Origin: Beroe ovata
Lineage: Eukaryota; Ctenophora; Nuda; Beroida; Beroidae
Direction of reading: 5' to 3'
DNA: 21,644 bases
Assembly: GCA_946803715.1 (NCBI GenBank)
Contig: CAMPET010000034.1
Coordinates: forward strand, 48,445-70,088
Position 1 is the stretch's first letter. Each line of letters begins with the position of its first letter. The notes under the pieces were generated by a model. That model did not search any database, was not told the DNA's origin, and saw only the letters and a program-made list of their open reading frames with translations. The translations under genes were made by a program, and so were the position numbers. Shown here piece after piece: positions 1 through 9,772 of this stretch.

Positions 1-2017
1 CTAGAAAAGTTGGAACGAGATAACACGATTTTGAAGAACAAGGTTCGCAAGATGAAGGAAATGCTAAGGGAGAAAGAAGACGAATTGGTAAACCTATCGG
101 AGTCAGCTGAGAGTAAAGAAGAGTTAAGTCACGAGAACAATCACTTGAAGAAGGTCGTATCTTCCTTGAAACAGAAAGTCAGCCAGTATAAAGACGCTAA
201 CTCTACTCTAAAGGTAAAGACATAGTTTTGGGACTTGACTGGACTTTGAATTTTGGTTTGCGTAGCGCGCGCAGACATTGAATCAATGAATAAGCTAGTG
301 TAACTGTATACGTGCGCGGCTTGGCGCCTGGCGGTTTATTTAGTTCAATTCAATGCGCGCGCAAATACCTCTTACTGGTCTCACAACATGCTGCCACCAC
401 TGCATGACAGTGACCTAGGAGTGCTGACTAGTGGAAAGCTTGACACCACTTCGTCATAACAGGCTCGTGTGACGAATATCATACCGATTCGTCACAACGT
501 GCTGACACCACTGCGCCTGACTGTGACGTAGGAATGCTGAGAATGCCTTGACACCACTACGTCATTAGAGGCATGTGACGAGTGTCATGGCGAATCGTCA
601 CATTGTTCTGACACCACTGCGCATGAATGTGACGTAGGAATGCTAGGAACGGATCCATGCCTTGACACCACTACGTCATTAGAGGCATATGACGAATGTC
701 ATAGCGATTCGTCACAAGGTGCTGACACCACTGCACCTTACTGTGACGTAGGAATGCTGAGAATGCCTTGACACCACTACGTCATCAGAGGCATATGACG
801 AATGTCATAGCGATTCGTCACAACGTACTGACACCACTGTGGATTAATGTGACGTAGGAATGTGGACGATTGACACCATGCTTGTGTCACGAATAATAAG
901 TCCCATTCTACAGGAAAAGGTGCGGGCGTATGAAGAGGATAGGTTCATGTCATCAACCCCCAACAGTTCTCCTGGGCATAGCGGACATAGGGTGAGTACT
1001 GGACATGATTAAGGAATAGGATGATGAATTGGACATGTGAAGGAACTGGAAGATGCATCGTAATGAGAATCTGGACTAAATATAATCGTAACCCCGAACC
1101 CGTCTCAGCCCGGAATGAATGTCTCTGACGAAGTGGATCCGATTAAACCCGCTGGAGAATCTACCCGTCTTGCGAATGATAGTCGTGTCTCTGCGGGCCC
1201 TAGTCTCGGATCACACAGTCGTGTCTCAATGACTGCCTCACAGGTGTCTTCATTTGAGACTATTTCACTGAGCGAGCGGTGTAAGACACTTGATATCGAG
1301 CTCAGCGATTTGAGAGAGAGGTAAGTTGGAAAGAACTGCTTTTGCAACTGCGTTTAGTGTCAATGAAGCCCAATATTCAATGTTGCAACGTGGTGTTCAT
1401 AATGGACTTTGATGAATTGCCGATCACCGATGCCCCATGTTATTGCAGGTATAAGATTCTACAAGAAACCCATGAATCAGAGCAGAGTAAAGCACATGAG
1501 ATGTCGGATGCGTTGAGGAACTCGGTGAAACTCCTCAAAAACTATATTGACAGGTACACCAGCCAGTGTAGGTACCAAATACGGTAGATGAGGTTTCAGC
1601 ACGTGTTGATTGCATGATCCTCAAGGATGTTTAACCACCGTCATAATTAATTGGGTTGCTAATTACGATGAACCGATTATCGCTTTGTTCAGGAGTGGAG
1701 ATGTAAAGGGAGAGAGAATGATCGAACTGCAAGCTCAACTGGAGGAACAGAGGTATGTGCAGTCTCATGGACCCTCATTTGTTTGTCCTAAGATAGAAAC
1801 TGGCTCAAGACCTTGTCAAGAAACTGTGTTTGTAATTTGCAACGAGATATTTAAAACCTCCATTGGCCCCAGGTCGTACTTGGCGGGTCTTGCCGAGCAG
1901 TTAGGGATGGATTTGCCTGGGCCGGGGTATCAGGAGAACGATCCGACCACAGACAGAACATCCCTGGCCAGCGGGAGCACAGTGTGTCTGGACGAGGCAG
2001 ACAATCAGCTCATCTGA
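1..2017 (+). CDS. Coiled-coil protein, C-terminal part (six exons, 5' end outside window)
   Basis: Partial gene; exons at 1-213, 914-991, 1109-1320, 1449-1553, 1693-1752 and 1873-2017 (stop TGA 2015-2017). Every junction is GT-AG and the phases (0,0,2,2,2) close into one open frame of about 226 codons. Exon 1 is a charged heptad-like coiled coil (LEKLERDNTILKNKVRKMKE). Exons 2-3 encode a Ser/Thr/Pro-rich linker (SSTPNSSPGHSGHR). The end of exon 3 to exon 5 returns to coiled coil (YKILQETHES, MIELQAQLEEQR). The last exon encodes SYLAGLAEQLGMDLPGPGY and a polar tail ending DNQLI. The composition suggests a scaffold, centrosomal or trafficking protein, but I do not recognise the family and give no symbol. 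The 700 bp first visible intron contains a TIR element and a tandem array. It is convergent with the next gene. Confidence 0.72.
257..367. mobile_element. Small terminal-inverted-repeat (MITE-like) element in an intron
   Basis: Imperfect inverted arms lie at about 257-292 and 342-366. The left arm reads TTTGCG, then GCGCGCGC, then CATTGAATCAATGAA. The reverse complement of the right arm reads TTTGCGCGCGCATTGAATT. They enclose a roughly 50 bp GC-rich centre. Length and structure resemble a short non-autonomous DNA transposon or a hairpin-forming repeat. I see no coding potential and no clear target-site duplication. A chance palindrome enriched by the GCGCGC runs is the alternative. Confidence 0.4.
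380..905. repeat. Tandem array (minisatellite) of 106-114 bp units, about 4.5 copies
   Basis: The anchor CTGACACCACTG recurs at 502, 608, 722 and 828, with a variant at 391, giving spacings of 111, 106, 114 and 106 bp. The 114 bp unit carries an extra 8 bp near 647. Each full unit contains two inverted pairs: TGACGTAG...CTACGTCA about 32 bp apart, and TGACGAAT...ATTCGTCA 9 bp apart. The last copy is truncated and ends near 900, just before the exon at 914. The array lies wholly inside an intron of the coiled-coil gene. Confidence 0.88.
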
Positions 2018-2554
2018 GCAGGATCAGTGATCAGATTGCTGACTGATTCATGGTGGTGATTATAGTTGTGTACAGGAGATGCGAGAGCGTTAGGAGTATG
2101 GGGGCTGGGGGATGTATGAGTACAGTTCATGAGACAGATAAGAAAAGGCGGACTTCGTTATCGTATTCGTAATCGTAGGACACTAGGACCTTGTTTTCCA
2201 ATTACGCATTTATACAACAGAATTATAGCATGATATAACTTATGTACATAGACAAAGCTGTATTAATGAACATGATATTTATGACATGATTAAGTGGAGG
2301 TTATAATTGCATAATTAGCCTGTCTCATTAACTAATTGTTGTTTATTTAAGTTAAATTAACCCAAGTGATCACTGGGTGCGATTTGTTTTAATACGATAA
2401 TTTTTATGACGATTCTTATCTGCATTATCAAACTTATAAATCACAAAACAGTCTCATCACTTAACGTACAATTAAACCAAAAAGTGGCAGATAGAGTTCC
2501 AATCCAAAATCCATGACGAAGGAATAACTACCAAAATCTCTCACCACTTATAGT
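2018..2554. other. Intergenic region between convergent genes
   Basis: AT-rich sequence holding the presumed 3' UTRs of the plus-strand coiled-coil gene and the minus-strand coiled-coil gene. A minus-strand AATAAA (TTTATT at 2342-2347 on the plus strand) lies about 210 bp past the minus-strand stop and could be its polyadenylation signal. I see no coding exon. Confidence 0.5.
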
Positions 2555-3058
2555 TCAGCTCCCCTCACGTATCCCCCTCACTTCCGCCAACACTCTCTCC
2601 AACTCCCTCACCTCCTCACCCAACCTCTCCTTCTCCTCCCTCAACTCCTCACCCCTTCTCTCCACCCCCTCACCGTACTTTCCGCGCCCCGTCGTAATCC
2701 TCTCTCTCACCTCATTCATCCTGTCCGAGTAATCAGTCTCCGCTGACCGCTGCAACTCCCTCAATTCCAACATTTGTCGCTCTAACTTCTCCACGTCGCG
2801 CTGACACGACGCGTTATCCGCTTCCAAACGAGCAGATTCGTCCATAAGATCGCGAGATTTGTCGACTGTGAGCCGTCGTGTGTCCGTGAGGGAGTTCAAA
2901 TGTTGCGTCGCTCGATCTAGTTTTTCTGTGACCTCCGCAAGCTCGGCTCTCTTGAGTTTGGTGGCACGCATCTGTGATTTCAGCTCTCGTTCGTATGATT
3001 GTTTAAGTTTTGAAAGGTCGGGAAGTGATTTGGTGATGACGTCACTAGGGGTAGTCAT
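2555..3058 (-). CDS. Intronless coiled-coil protein, 167 residues, family not recognised
   Basis: One uninterrupted frame from ATG at 3058 (context AATCATGA, with A at -3) to TGA at 2557-2555. After a short polar N-terminus (MTTPSDVITKSLPDL) nearly the whole chain is charged heptad-like helix, ending in Glu/Arg-rich GVERRGEELREEKERLGEEV. There is no signal peptide or membrane segment. Such small coiled coils occur in kinetochore, synaptonemal, ciliary and SNARE-associated proteins; nothing visible decides among these. The Glu/Arg-rich C-terminal third is encoded by a CT-rich plus strand and is partly low complexity, so similarity searches there will be noisy. The long frame, sensible start context and heptads favour a real gene. 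It could also be a single terminal exon. Confidence 0.6.
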   Translation of the reverse strand: MTTPSDVITKSLPDLSKLKQSYERELKSQMRATKLKRAELAEVTEKLDRATQHLNSLTDTRRLTVDKSRDLMDESARLEADNASCQRDVEKLERQMLELRELQRSAETDYSDRMNEVRERITTGRGKYGEGVERRGEELREEKERLGEEVRELERVLAEVRGIREGS

Positions 3059-3642
3059 GATTACAGGAATGATCGTGGGTGGATAGGTCTTGAAACTTGC
3101 TATTGGGTGGATGAAAGTTGAGATGATTGATCAATGATTGGAATATCTTAGATACGAAAGTTGGAGATGGTATTCAATAAGTTGATAGTTAAATAATTGC
3201 CTCAAGAATACTATAACAATTATACTTAAGATAGCTCAGCCAATTACAGGGAATCAAGTAATTAAATTAGCAAAGAGATAAAATATTTATAAGAATTTAT
3301 GTTACGAAATTTTATGTAACAAATGTACAAAAAACAACCCCATCGATATAAATAACCCTACAAAACTAAATCTAATGATAAATATGCAATCAATCAGAAT
3401 AAGATGTCGATTTGAGAGTGGTATTTGATTAAACTATGTTAGAATAAACTATATACACTAAGATTTAAGACTAGGGAGTGAGGTTTTGATTCATCTGCAG
3501 TAGTTATCATGAATCATTCTCTTTTAGCATCTCTCCTGAAATAATTAACCACTTTATGATAACATCAATGTGTGAAATTCAACGCAATATGTAAACAGAG
3601 TGTGAAACTTATGTTATCATATTTTCATGTTATCCAACCTCT
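3059..3642. other. AT-rich intergenic region
   Basis: This lies between the start of the minus-strand coiled-coil gene and the stop of the minus-strand elongase. It should hold the promoter and 5' UTR of the former and the 3' UTR of the latter. It is strongly AT-rich with no exon-like frame or repeat that I can support, and no obvious AATAAA on the minus strand. Confidence 0.5.
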
Positions 3643-5294
3643 CTACTGAGATTTTAGTTTCTCATCTCCACTCTTCTCTGTTTTAGCAAAGTAATTCTTC
3701 ATGTAGAAGTTAGTGAAGAGGATGAGGAAAGATGCTGCATAGCTGATACAAGCGTATTGCATCCATTTGGGGAAATCGCAGTCAACGTAGAGGGACACTA
3801 TGCAGTGTGCAATGCCCCACACAAATTGGACCTGGGATGGAGTTTTTTCTTATGGTGAGTAATCCCTACTGGAAAGGTAGCTCCTAGTTATAGAAGAAAA
3901 ATAAACTCATCTGCCGCATCAAATGTGGAAAAGTAAACTTTTACAAACCAGTTGATAGTGAGTGATGTGCTTTTTCCACCACAACTTTTTCTGCATTTCC
4001 GGTCCCATGGCAGATAGGCCGTAGTAACTGTACATGATCACGTGAACAGAGGAGTTTACCATGGCCCCGAAAAACGATTGACCACCTGCCAGAGAGATTT
4101 GGAATAGAAACATTGATTCGAAAATCAATGGAAAATAGAACCGAAATTGATCAAAAAACTCACCCGCGACCCATTTGATCCCAATCCACCATAGCAGAGG
4201 CATTGTTACGTGATGATACACGTGAAGAAATGTGACTTGTCGAGTTTTCTTGCGGAGTATAAACATAATCTGAAATACATAGCCTTGTGTCATTGTACAC
4301 TATAAACTCAGATATCAGAACCTTGATGGTTTATGATTGGTTTAATAATTTCTAGGGGGAAATGTACTCACTGTATCGAAAAACTCGATAGGTTTTGAAA
4401 TGTAGTACCACCAAAGTGCAGCCGCCATCTGAAAACGTCCGGGATCAAATATTTAGTCGAATAAAGTCAAATTGGACAGAAATTTTCCCACGGTGATTTT
4501 CCCACGCCGCGCGCGCGCCGCGCAAAAACTCCCATTTGGACCAGACGTATGTCGTTCGGCTTCGCGCGCTCCTGCAAAAAGGGGTCGGAATTCCAACGAT
4601 TCATTCTCAGCAGTTCAACGTGATGATAAACGTGAAATGTACGTGAAACATACCCTAACTGCAAGCGGATCAGCGGAGTAATCGACTGGTGTACATATCC
4701 AGTTGTAATCAGACTTGATAGCGCAGATAAGGAGCTGAAACAATCGATATCAAGTCGAGTTCTCAGATGAATAGATTTTCATGTTCAAGGGTGATATATT
4801 TGTCTCTTACCTCACTGAAAATGTAAAAGTTGAGGAGAACCATTGCGAAGTTGTAGCTGATTAGAGCATACTTCGACTCTATCGGTTTTCTCTTTGCCAT
4901 AAACTGCGGAAGGAAATTCATAAATGTCCTCTAAAACATGAAGCCTCAATTAGAAAACGAGAAACACTGAGAGGTCGACCATTTTCATTTTTAAAACCTG
5001 GGGTAAGACTGCCACGAGAAACAGATAGCAGGAACACAGTACAAGAGTGGGTAGAGGTGAGCTCATGAGGGGCCAGCTTGCTACACGCCTATCTGTACAG
5101 ATAATTCAGTAAGAAATGTTTGATTGAGTGGTTGATTGATTGATACCCCCTGAAAGAGTGCTACAAATATCGTTATTCTAGAAAGCGATTAGTTACTTAC
5201 CGGCGAATAGAAGACATTGTTGATAGAAGTCTTGAAACTGGCTGCAGTAATCCAGTAAATACTGGGATGCCGTGACGTTCTGCTTTAAATCCAT
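3643..5294 (-). CDS. Very long chain fatty acid elongase (ELOVL family, PUFA type), 8 exons
   Basis: Catalyses the condensation of acyl-CoA with malonyl-CoA in the ER membrane, the first step of fatty acid elongation. Exons in transcript order: 5294-5201, 5092-4998, 4903-4811, 4734-4654, 4428-4372, 4269-4164, 4085-3949, 3831-3643 (stop TAG 3645-3643). All introns are GT-AG and phases close, giving 283 residues, normal for the family. Hallmarks are all present: KxxExxDT (KPIEFFDT, 133-140), HxxHH (HVYHH, 156-160), HxxMYxYY (HVIMYSYY, 190-197) and TxxQxxQ (217-223). Gln151, five residues before the histidine box, is typical of ELOVL2/4/5-type elongases acting on polyunsaturated or very long chains. 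Multiple hydrophobic segments fit a multipass protein; the C-terminus EKLKSQ is lysine-rich but not a canonical KKXX. The 78 bp intron 4163-4086 is stop-free and a multiple of three, so a naive frame reads through it. The exact paralogue is not resolved. Confidence 0.95.
4429..4653 (-). other. Elongase intron 4 with GC-rich island and a decayed histidine-box copy
   Basis: Within this intron, 4617-4640 closely matches the elongase exon at 4207-4233, which encodes the catalytic HVYHH box, with one mismatch and a 3 bp gap. The plus-strand cores are CGTGATGATAAACGTGAAAT in the intron and CGTGATGATACACGTGA followed by AGAAATGT in the exon. Next to it, 4488-4525 has the direct repeat ATTTTCCCACG twice and a run of about 20 GCGC-type bases in an otherwise AT-rich locus. 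No exon-like frame extends beyond the short match. Confidence 0.6.
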
Positions 5295-6428
5295 CACAAC
5301 ACTACTTCCTACTATAGAAGGATTTAGTTCATCAATTTGTCAGTAAACTGCACAATTCAATGAAGTTCCGATCAAGAATATTCCGATTATAATCTTTCTG
5401 GATGCTTCGTTTTCCACAACGCAGGCCTTGTCTACGAAATTGCTACGATCTGCATTGCTGACATTGGCTGCAAGAATACAAAATCTCGTATTCGAAACCG
5501 GTTTTCAAAACAAACACATTGGCTTGCATCCAGAGTTTGGATACCGGTATTTATAACCGGTATGAAAACGAAGACGCTAGTTTTACTTCCTAATTAGATA
5601 AAGACTTAATTGATGTACCGCTGGTAGAGGAATAGTATGAGACATAAGTTGGTTGACCGGTTGGCGTCGGTTTAATTCGATTTAAACCAGAGGATTGGAT
5701 CCGGTTTTTTCAAAATCAGATTGCGTCTCAAAAGTTTTAAAGTCGCATTGAAAGTGCAGTGTTGTCTTTCTAATTCAATCTTGGTAAAAATGATAAAAAA
5801 TATAATGTGTGTAATAATACGAACAATAAATCTTTCGATATAAACAAATCAAGAACATGAAGCTTAAATTTACACAAGCTTCTAACCTTATAAACATTAA
5901 TAAACATTGAACTTTTATCTATGAATAACATGTGTATTGTGTAAGCTAATTTATGAACGTAAAAAAGATAAACGAATAAACAAGAATAAATTCATACTGT
6001 TAAAAACTGCTATTTTGTCAAATCATAATCATTGCTTTGAACCATTCATGTAAAATAGACAATAGATATTTACGCCAAAATCATGGGCAATTAGCTATCG
6101 AAAAATTAATTATATGTTAAGTTTAGATTCCCTCATCATTCATGACTCCTTTAGTTCAATATACATTGAAGTAGTTCAAGTTCATGCAAATAAAGGTTCC
6201 TCATGTAGGTCCTAAGTTTGATAACTCTATGACATCCCCAAGTAATGTCACAACGCATATATATTGATTTTGTCACAACACTTCCGTGATGAATAAAATA
6301 TGTCACAAACATATTATGTAATTCCCTATGAAGTGTCATAATAATTGTAGTTCCAAATATTTTCCCCTCAATAACATATTATTCATCATTACGACAATCT
6401 ACACATTGCTCCTTCATCAAAACACTCG
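5295..6428. other. Intergenic region upstream of the elongase
   Basis: Expected to contain the elongase promoter and 5' UTR (near 5295) and the 3' UTR of the methyltransferase (near 6428). It is AT-rich, especially 5780-6120. Weak local symmetry occurs at 5520-5570 (ACCGGT twice) and 5669-5690 (GGTTTAA...TTTAAACC). I see no supportable exon on either strand. Confidence 0.5.
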
Positions 6429-8622
6429 CTACTCCTTCTTCTTGATAACATGAACGATGTAGCTAGCGACGTAATCGGGGGCCGGATCACTTTGGAAGTC
6501 TGCCAGAATCTGGTGGGAAGCATCCTCACCAAACTGAGACCGGAGAAGAGCGGTAAACTTGTCGAGTGTGTGAGGGTAGTAGGATAACCGGAACTGACTG
6601 CAGGGGAGAAGAGAGAGGGAGGGTGAGATGAAGGGGGATATATGTGATGGGAAAGAAGTGGATCTCATGAATTCTTTCCTTGAAAGAAAGGATTTGTAGC
6701 AATATCCGGATTTGTAGCATTTACCTCACGGGAATTACTGTTCCATCAGCTTTCACTCTCTTGGTTTCGGAACCGCTGTAATATAAGTTGAGAGGTAGTG
6801 AGATTTAAACAAAATAACAATAGGACACCATTAGACAACATTTGAGACAACACTGAGACACTAACTCCTGGGGGAGGCAACTGATGTCAATCTCGTAGTC
6901 CAGTGTAATCATACTGCAACTCCCGTCCACAGTCAACACGGATGTTTTGATCTGGTGAATGCTGTCACCCTGGGAGATGACAATTCATCAGTTGGGGAGG
7001 AGGAGAGAAGAGGGGAGGAGGGATTCTCACATAGAGAAACGATGTTCTCGGTATATTCTCGAATGCTGATGCGCGGAGATTTCAAGACCACAATTCCGAG
7101 ACAGGGGTTCAATTTTGAACGATGGAATATTGAACCCAAGGATTCCCTTACCTGATAATATAGCTTGGATGATGAGTTAGGAAGGGAGCCATGTTTAATG
7201 ATGTAATCATAGTTTCTGTGATCAATTATCAGAATACCTCCAGGCTTGAGCATCTTGTGGAAGTTAGCAATTGCCAACTTGTGACTGCTCTGAAGAAGGA
7301 GTGGGTCACTACTGTTTCTTCCAAGAATTATTGTAAGCTTCACTAGCATTCTTTAAATTCCGAGAAACGGCATTCAGACAAGTGGCTTCATCAATAACTC
7401 AATCAAGGTCATTGATCAGTGTCTGCATATTGTATTAAATAGATGATGTCATGATAGGTGGCATGAGAATATTCCCTGCAAGCCCAATGAGCACACTACA
7501 CATTAATGTGAGTACTGTGTAATGAGTCACACACTGTAACCTCATTACCTACAGTTTCCAATAAAGTCAAGGGCTTATATATAATTCGATACATTGATTG
7601 GATTAGACTATATCAGGAGAAAGATAAACAGAAACCTGTTCAAAGGAACAGTAGAAACTGGTTATGTGCACACTGCGCACTGTGCAGAAAGGGAAACGAT
7701 TGGGTGCAGAAGTCCAAACGATTGCAACCTACTACAGTGAATACAGCATGAAATTTCAACTGATGCACCAGATGCAACTTACTCCATCACCAACAAAGTC
7801 TGGAAGATGGGCAAAGGAGTTTCCGATGCATATCACACAATCATATCCACCCTCAGGATGCGTCACGGTATCCTCACAGTTCTCCAAATCCAACCAATCA
7901 CCTTCTCCAATCTCTGGAAGGATACATCAGCTGGATAGATCGGCAAGATTCAAGATTTCAATGTTGAACATTTCCTATGGAAAGTAGATCTGTTACCCCA
8001 TTCATCATATAGAGGATTGGTCTTGTGTCCCTGCCATCTCAGTTTGTATGCATATTTCAACATCTTGTCACTGGCATCAACACTTTTCACTGTAAAGCCA
8101 GATTCCAACAGCAGAACACTGTCCACTCTGAGGAACATAAGGTTTAGTCAAGGGATTTGATGGTACCAAGACATGTAAAGTAGAAGAACTGTGTCAAGCA
8201 GACCCTGTGCCACAAGCAGCATCCAAAACAGTCTGAACATCATGTTCCTTTAAAATACCAACAATTTTCTCCTTATACTCATTGGTCCTCTTCTTTCCTA
8301 ATGATTGATAGAAAATGTTATTATGGAACATTTGAAATGAATTTCTAAGAGGATCAGAAGAGCTCCAAGCTTTTTAATTACCTCCTATGTACAGGTGCCA
8401 AACTTTTGCAGCCTTCCCATCACTGTATTGGTCTTGGACACCTGAATTAATGCTCCATTAGATTTAGCGTGATATATTCAGTAATAAAATTGATCAGCCT
8501 TCTGGATTCAGTCATATACAGCAAAATATTCAATGATGAGAATACTGCATTAAACCTGAAGCAGCAATTCCCAAACTCCTGGTCCTGAAAACACCATCAA
8601 CCCGTGGTTTATTAGAACCCAT
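6429..8622 (-). CDS. GNMT: Glycine N-methyltransferase, 9 exons
   Basis: Transfers a methyl group from S-adenosylmethionine to glycine, forming sarcosine and S-adenosylhomocysteine; it buffers the cytosolic SAM/SAH ratio. Exons in transcript order: 8622-8556, 8441-8382, 8297-8204, 8127-7997, 7913-7783, 7289-7152, 6969-6866, 6775-6725, 6597-6429. All introns are GT-AG and phases close to 314 residues (human about 295). Recognisable GNMT segments: [11 protein letters not shown] and [12 protein letters not shown] at the N-terminus, SAM motif [13 protein letters not shown] (66-77), the acidic motif [13 protein letters not shown] around Asp91, [20 protein letters not shown], and the C-terminal [13 protein letters not shown]. 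The start is chosen because the frame from ATG 8622 runs straight into RTRSLG without a splice. Introns are about 70-490 bp. The gene is divergent from the TMEM69-like gene, with about 1.15 kb between start codons. I see no missing motif. Confidence 0.96.
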
Positions 8623-9012
8623 TTCCCTACTGAATTTCCAAATTACCTAAAGTGAAGAGGCACCATCATTAAGCTGTTTTAGGGAACAATTAGGAATGAA
8701 AGTTATGAAAAGAAGTCATCTGTCATAACTATAACTTTGGATCTGACCAACAAACATAGGGAATCCACTATAATTATAACTATAACCCCGGCATGAAAGA
8801 CAAAACTGCAAAAAATCTGCAACTGAATTAAATTGAATAATTGTGGCATAAATCAACTCTAAAATCTAAATCTAATATTAAGATAAGATATTCACTGTGT
8901 ATTCATAATTTGGACTCAATATCGATTAAATAATGACCGCTAATCTGTAATCACTCGTGCGAGCCGCAAACAGCAAAGCCAACTAACTAGAAAGGACAAA
9001 CTGAAACCTTAC

Positions 9013-9075
9013 GCGCACGCAAAAATTTAAGCCACGCAGTACCCACGTTCAACAAGGAGCTGTTTTTGCGTGCGC
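9013..9075. repeat. Perfect 13 bp inverted repeat, 37 bp spacer
   Basis: GCGCACGCAAAAA at 9013-9025 is the exact reverse complement of TTTTTGCGTGCGC at 9063-9075. It can form a stem-loop and lies in the GC-rich part of the divergent intergenic region. It may be a remnant of a short transposable element. Confidence 0.7.
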
Positions 9076-9354
9076 CTGCTTAATTTTGGTCTTCCACGCG
9101 AAAAGCAGAGTTCAATCGATCAAATTTTAAAAAATTAGCCCTGGCCCTGTTTTGTGTTTACAGTTTCATCAATTGATGTCGGATTGCCGGTCGATGAGAA
9201 ACTTTCTGACCCTGCCCACTGTCGAGAATTTGGTTTCGGCGCGCGCGTGCGCGGCGCAAATTTATTTTCAGAGGTTGGTCAGGCATAACCGACAATTATC
9301 TCGGAAATTTTGTTTTGGGCGCGCGGCGCAATATTATATTTTTCAGGCGCTCTG

Positions 9355-9389
9355 TTGTTTGCAAATCGCATGCATAAGCATGCAAACAA
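9355..9389. repeat. Nested inverted repeat (TTGTTTGC / GCAAACAA, GCATGC pair)
   Basis: TTGTTTGC at 9355-9362 pairs with GCAAACAA at 9382-9389, and GCATGC at 9368-9373 pairs with GCATGC at 9378-9383 around a 4 bp loop. The result is a cruciform-capable structure with a 5 bp asymmetric bulge. It is close to GCGCGC-type runs on its left. Confidence 0.6.
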
Positions 9390-9772
9390 ACCCTTTTGAG
9401 CTTTGCCGCTTGCGCGGCGTCAGCTGGGCCCCGGCCTAGCATTACCAAGCAATTATTTTTACAAAATATAATGTTTCCTAACAATAATTTCCGTTATTTT
9501 TTGTTCTTATGTTGTAAAAGTGGTCATGTAATTTAGCTCTATCACAATCCTACAAAAGTTGTTAATTTAATAGCCTGTTATGTATTATTTTCTTGGGAAG
9601 TGTATCGATGGGAAAATATTCTTAATCAGTCCAACATTTTAAATGAAACTATTCTGTGCAAAATTGTCTTCAATGAGGTTTAATGGACCATCTTCTTTGT
9701 TGTCTTTATTTAAAGTCTGTGTTAAGTGGTGTCACTGAACTCATTTAGCTTGTCAAGTGATGGTCTGAAGAC

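Larger units (their letters stand above)
8623..9772. other. Divergent intergenic region with GC-rich palindromic sequence
   Basis: The region separates the minus-strand methyltransferase from the plus-strand TMEM69-like gene and should hold both promoters. The 9000-9440 part departs from the AT-rich background, with GCGCGC-type runs at about 9240-9257 and 9319-9329. It also has a perfect 13 bp inverted repeat (9013-9025 and 9063-9075) and a nested dyad at 9355-9389. No coding exon is supportable; a short stop-free frame at 9152-9439 has no family resemblance. Confidence 0.55.

Noticed and set aside
7664-7987. Plus-strand 107-codon frame
   Set aside because: It overlaps, in antisense, the GNMT exon at 7783-7913, whose reading is clear ([11 protein letters not shown]).
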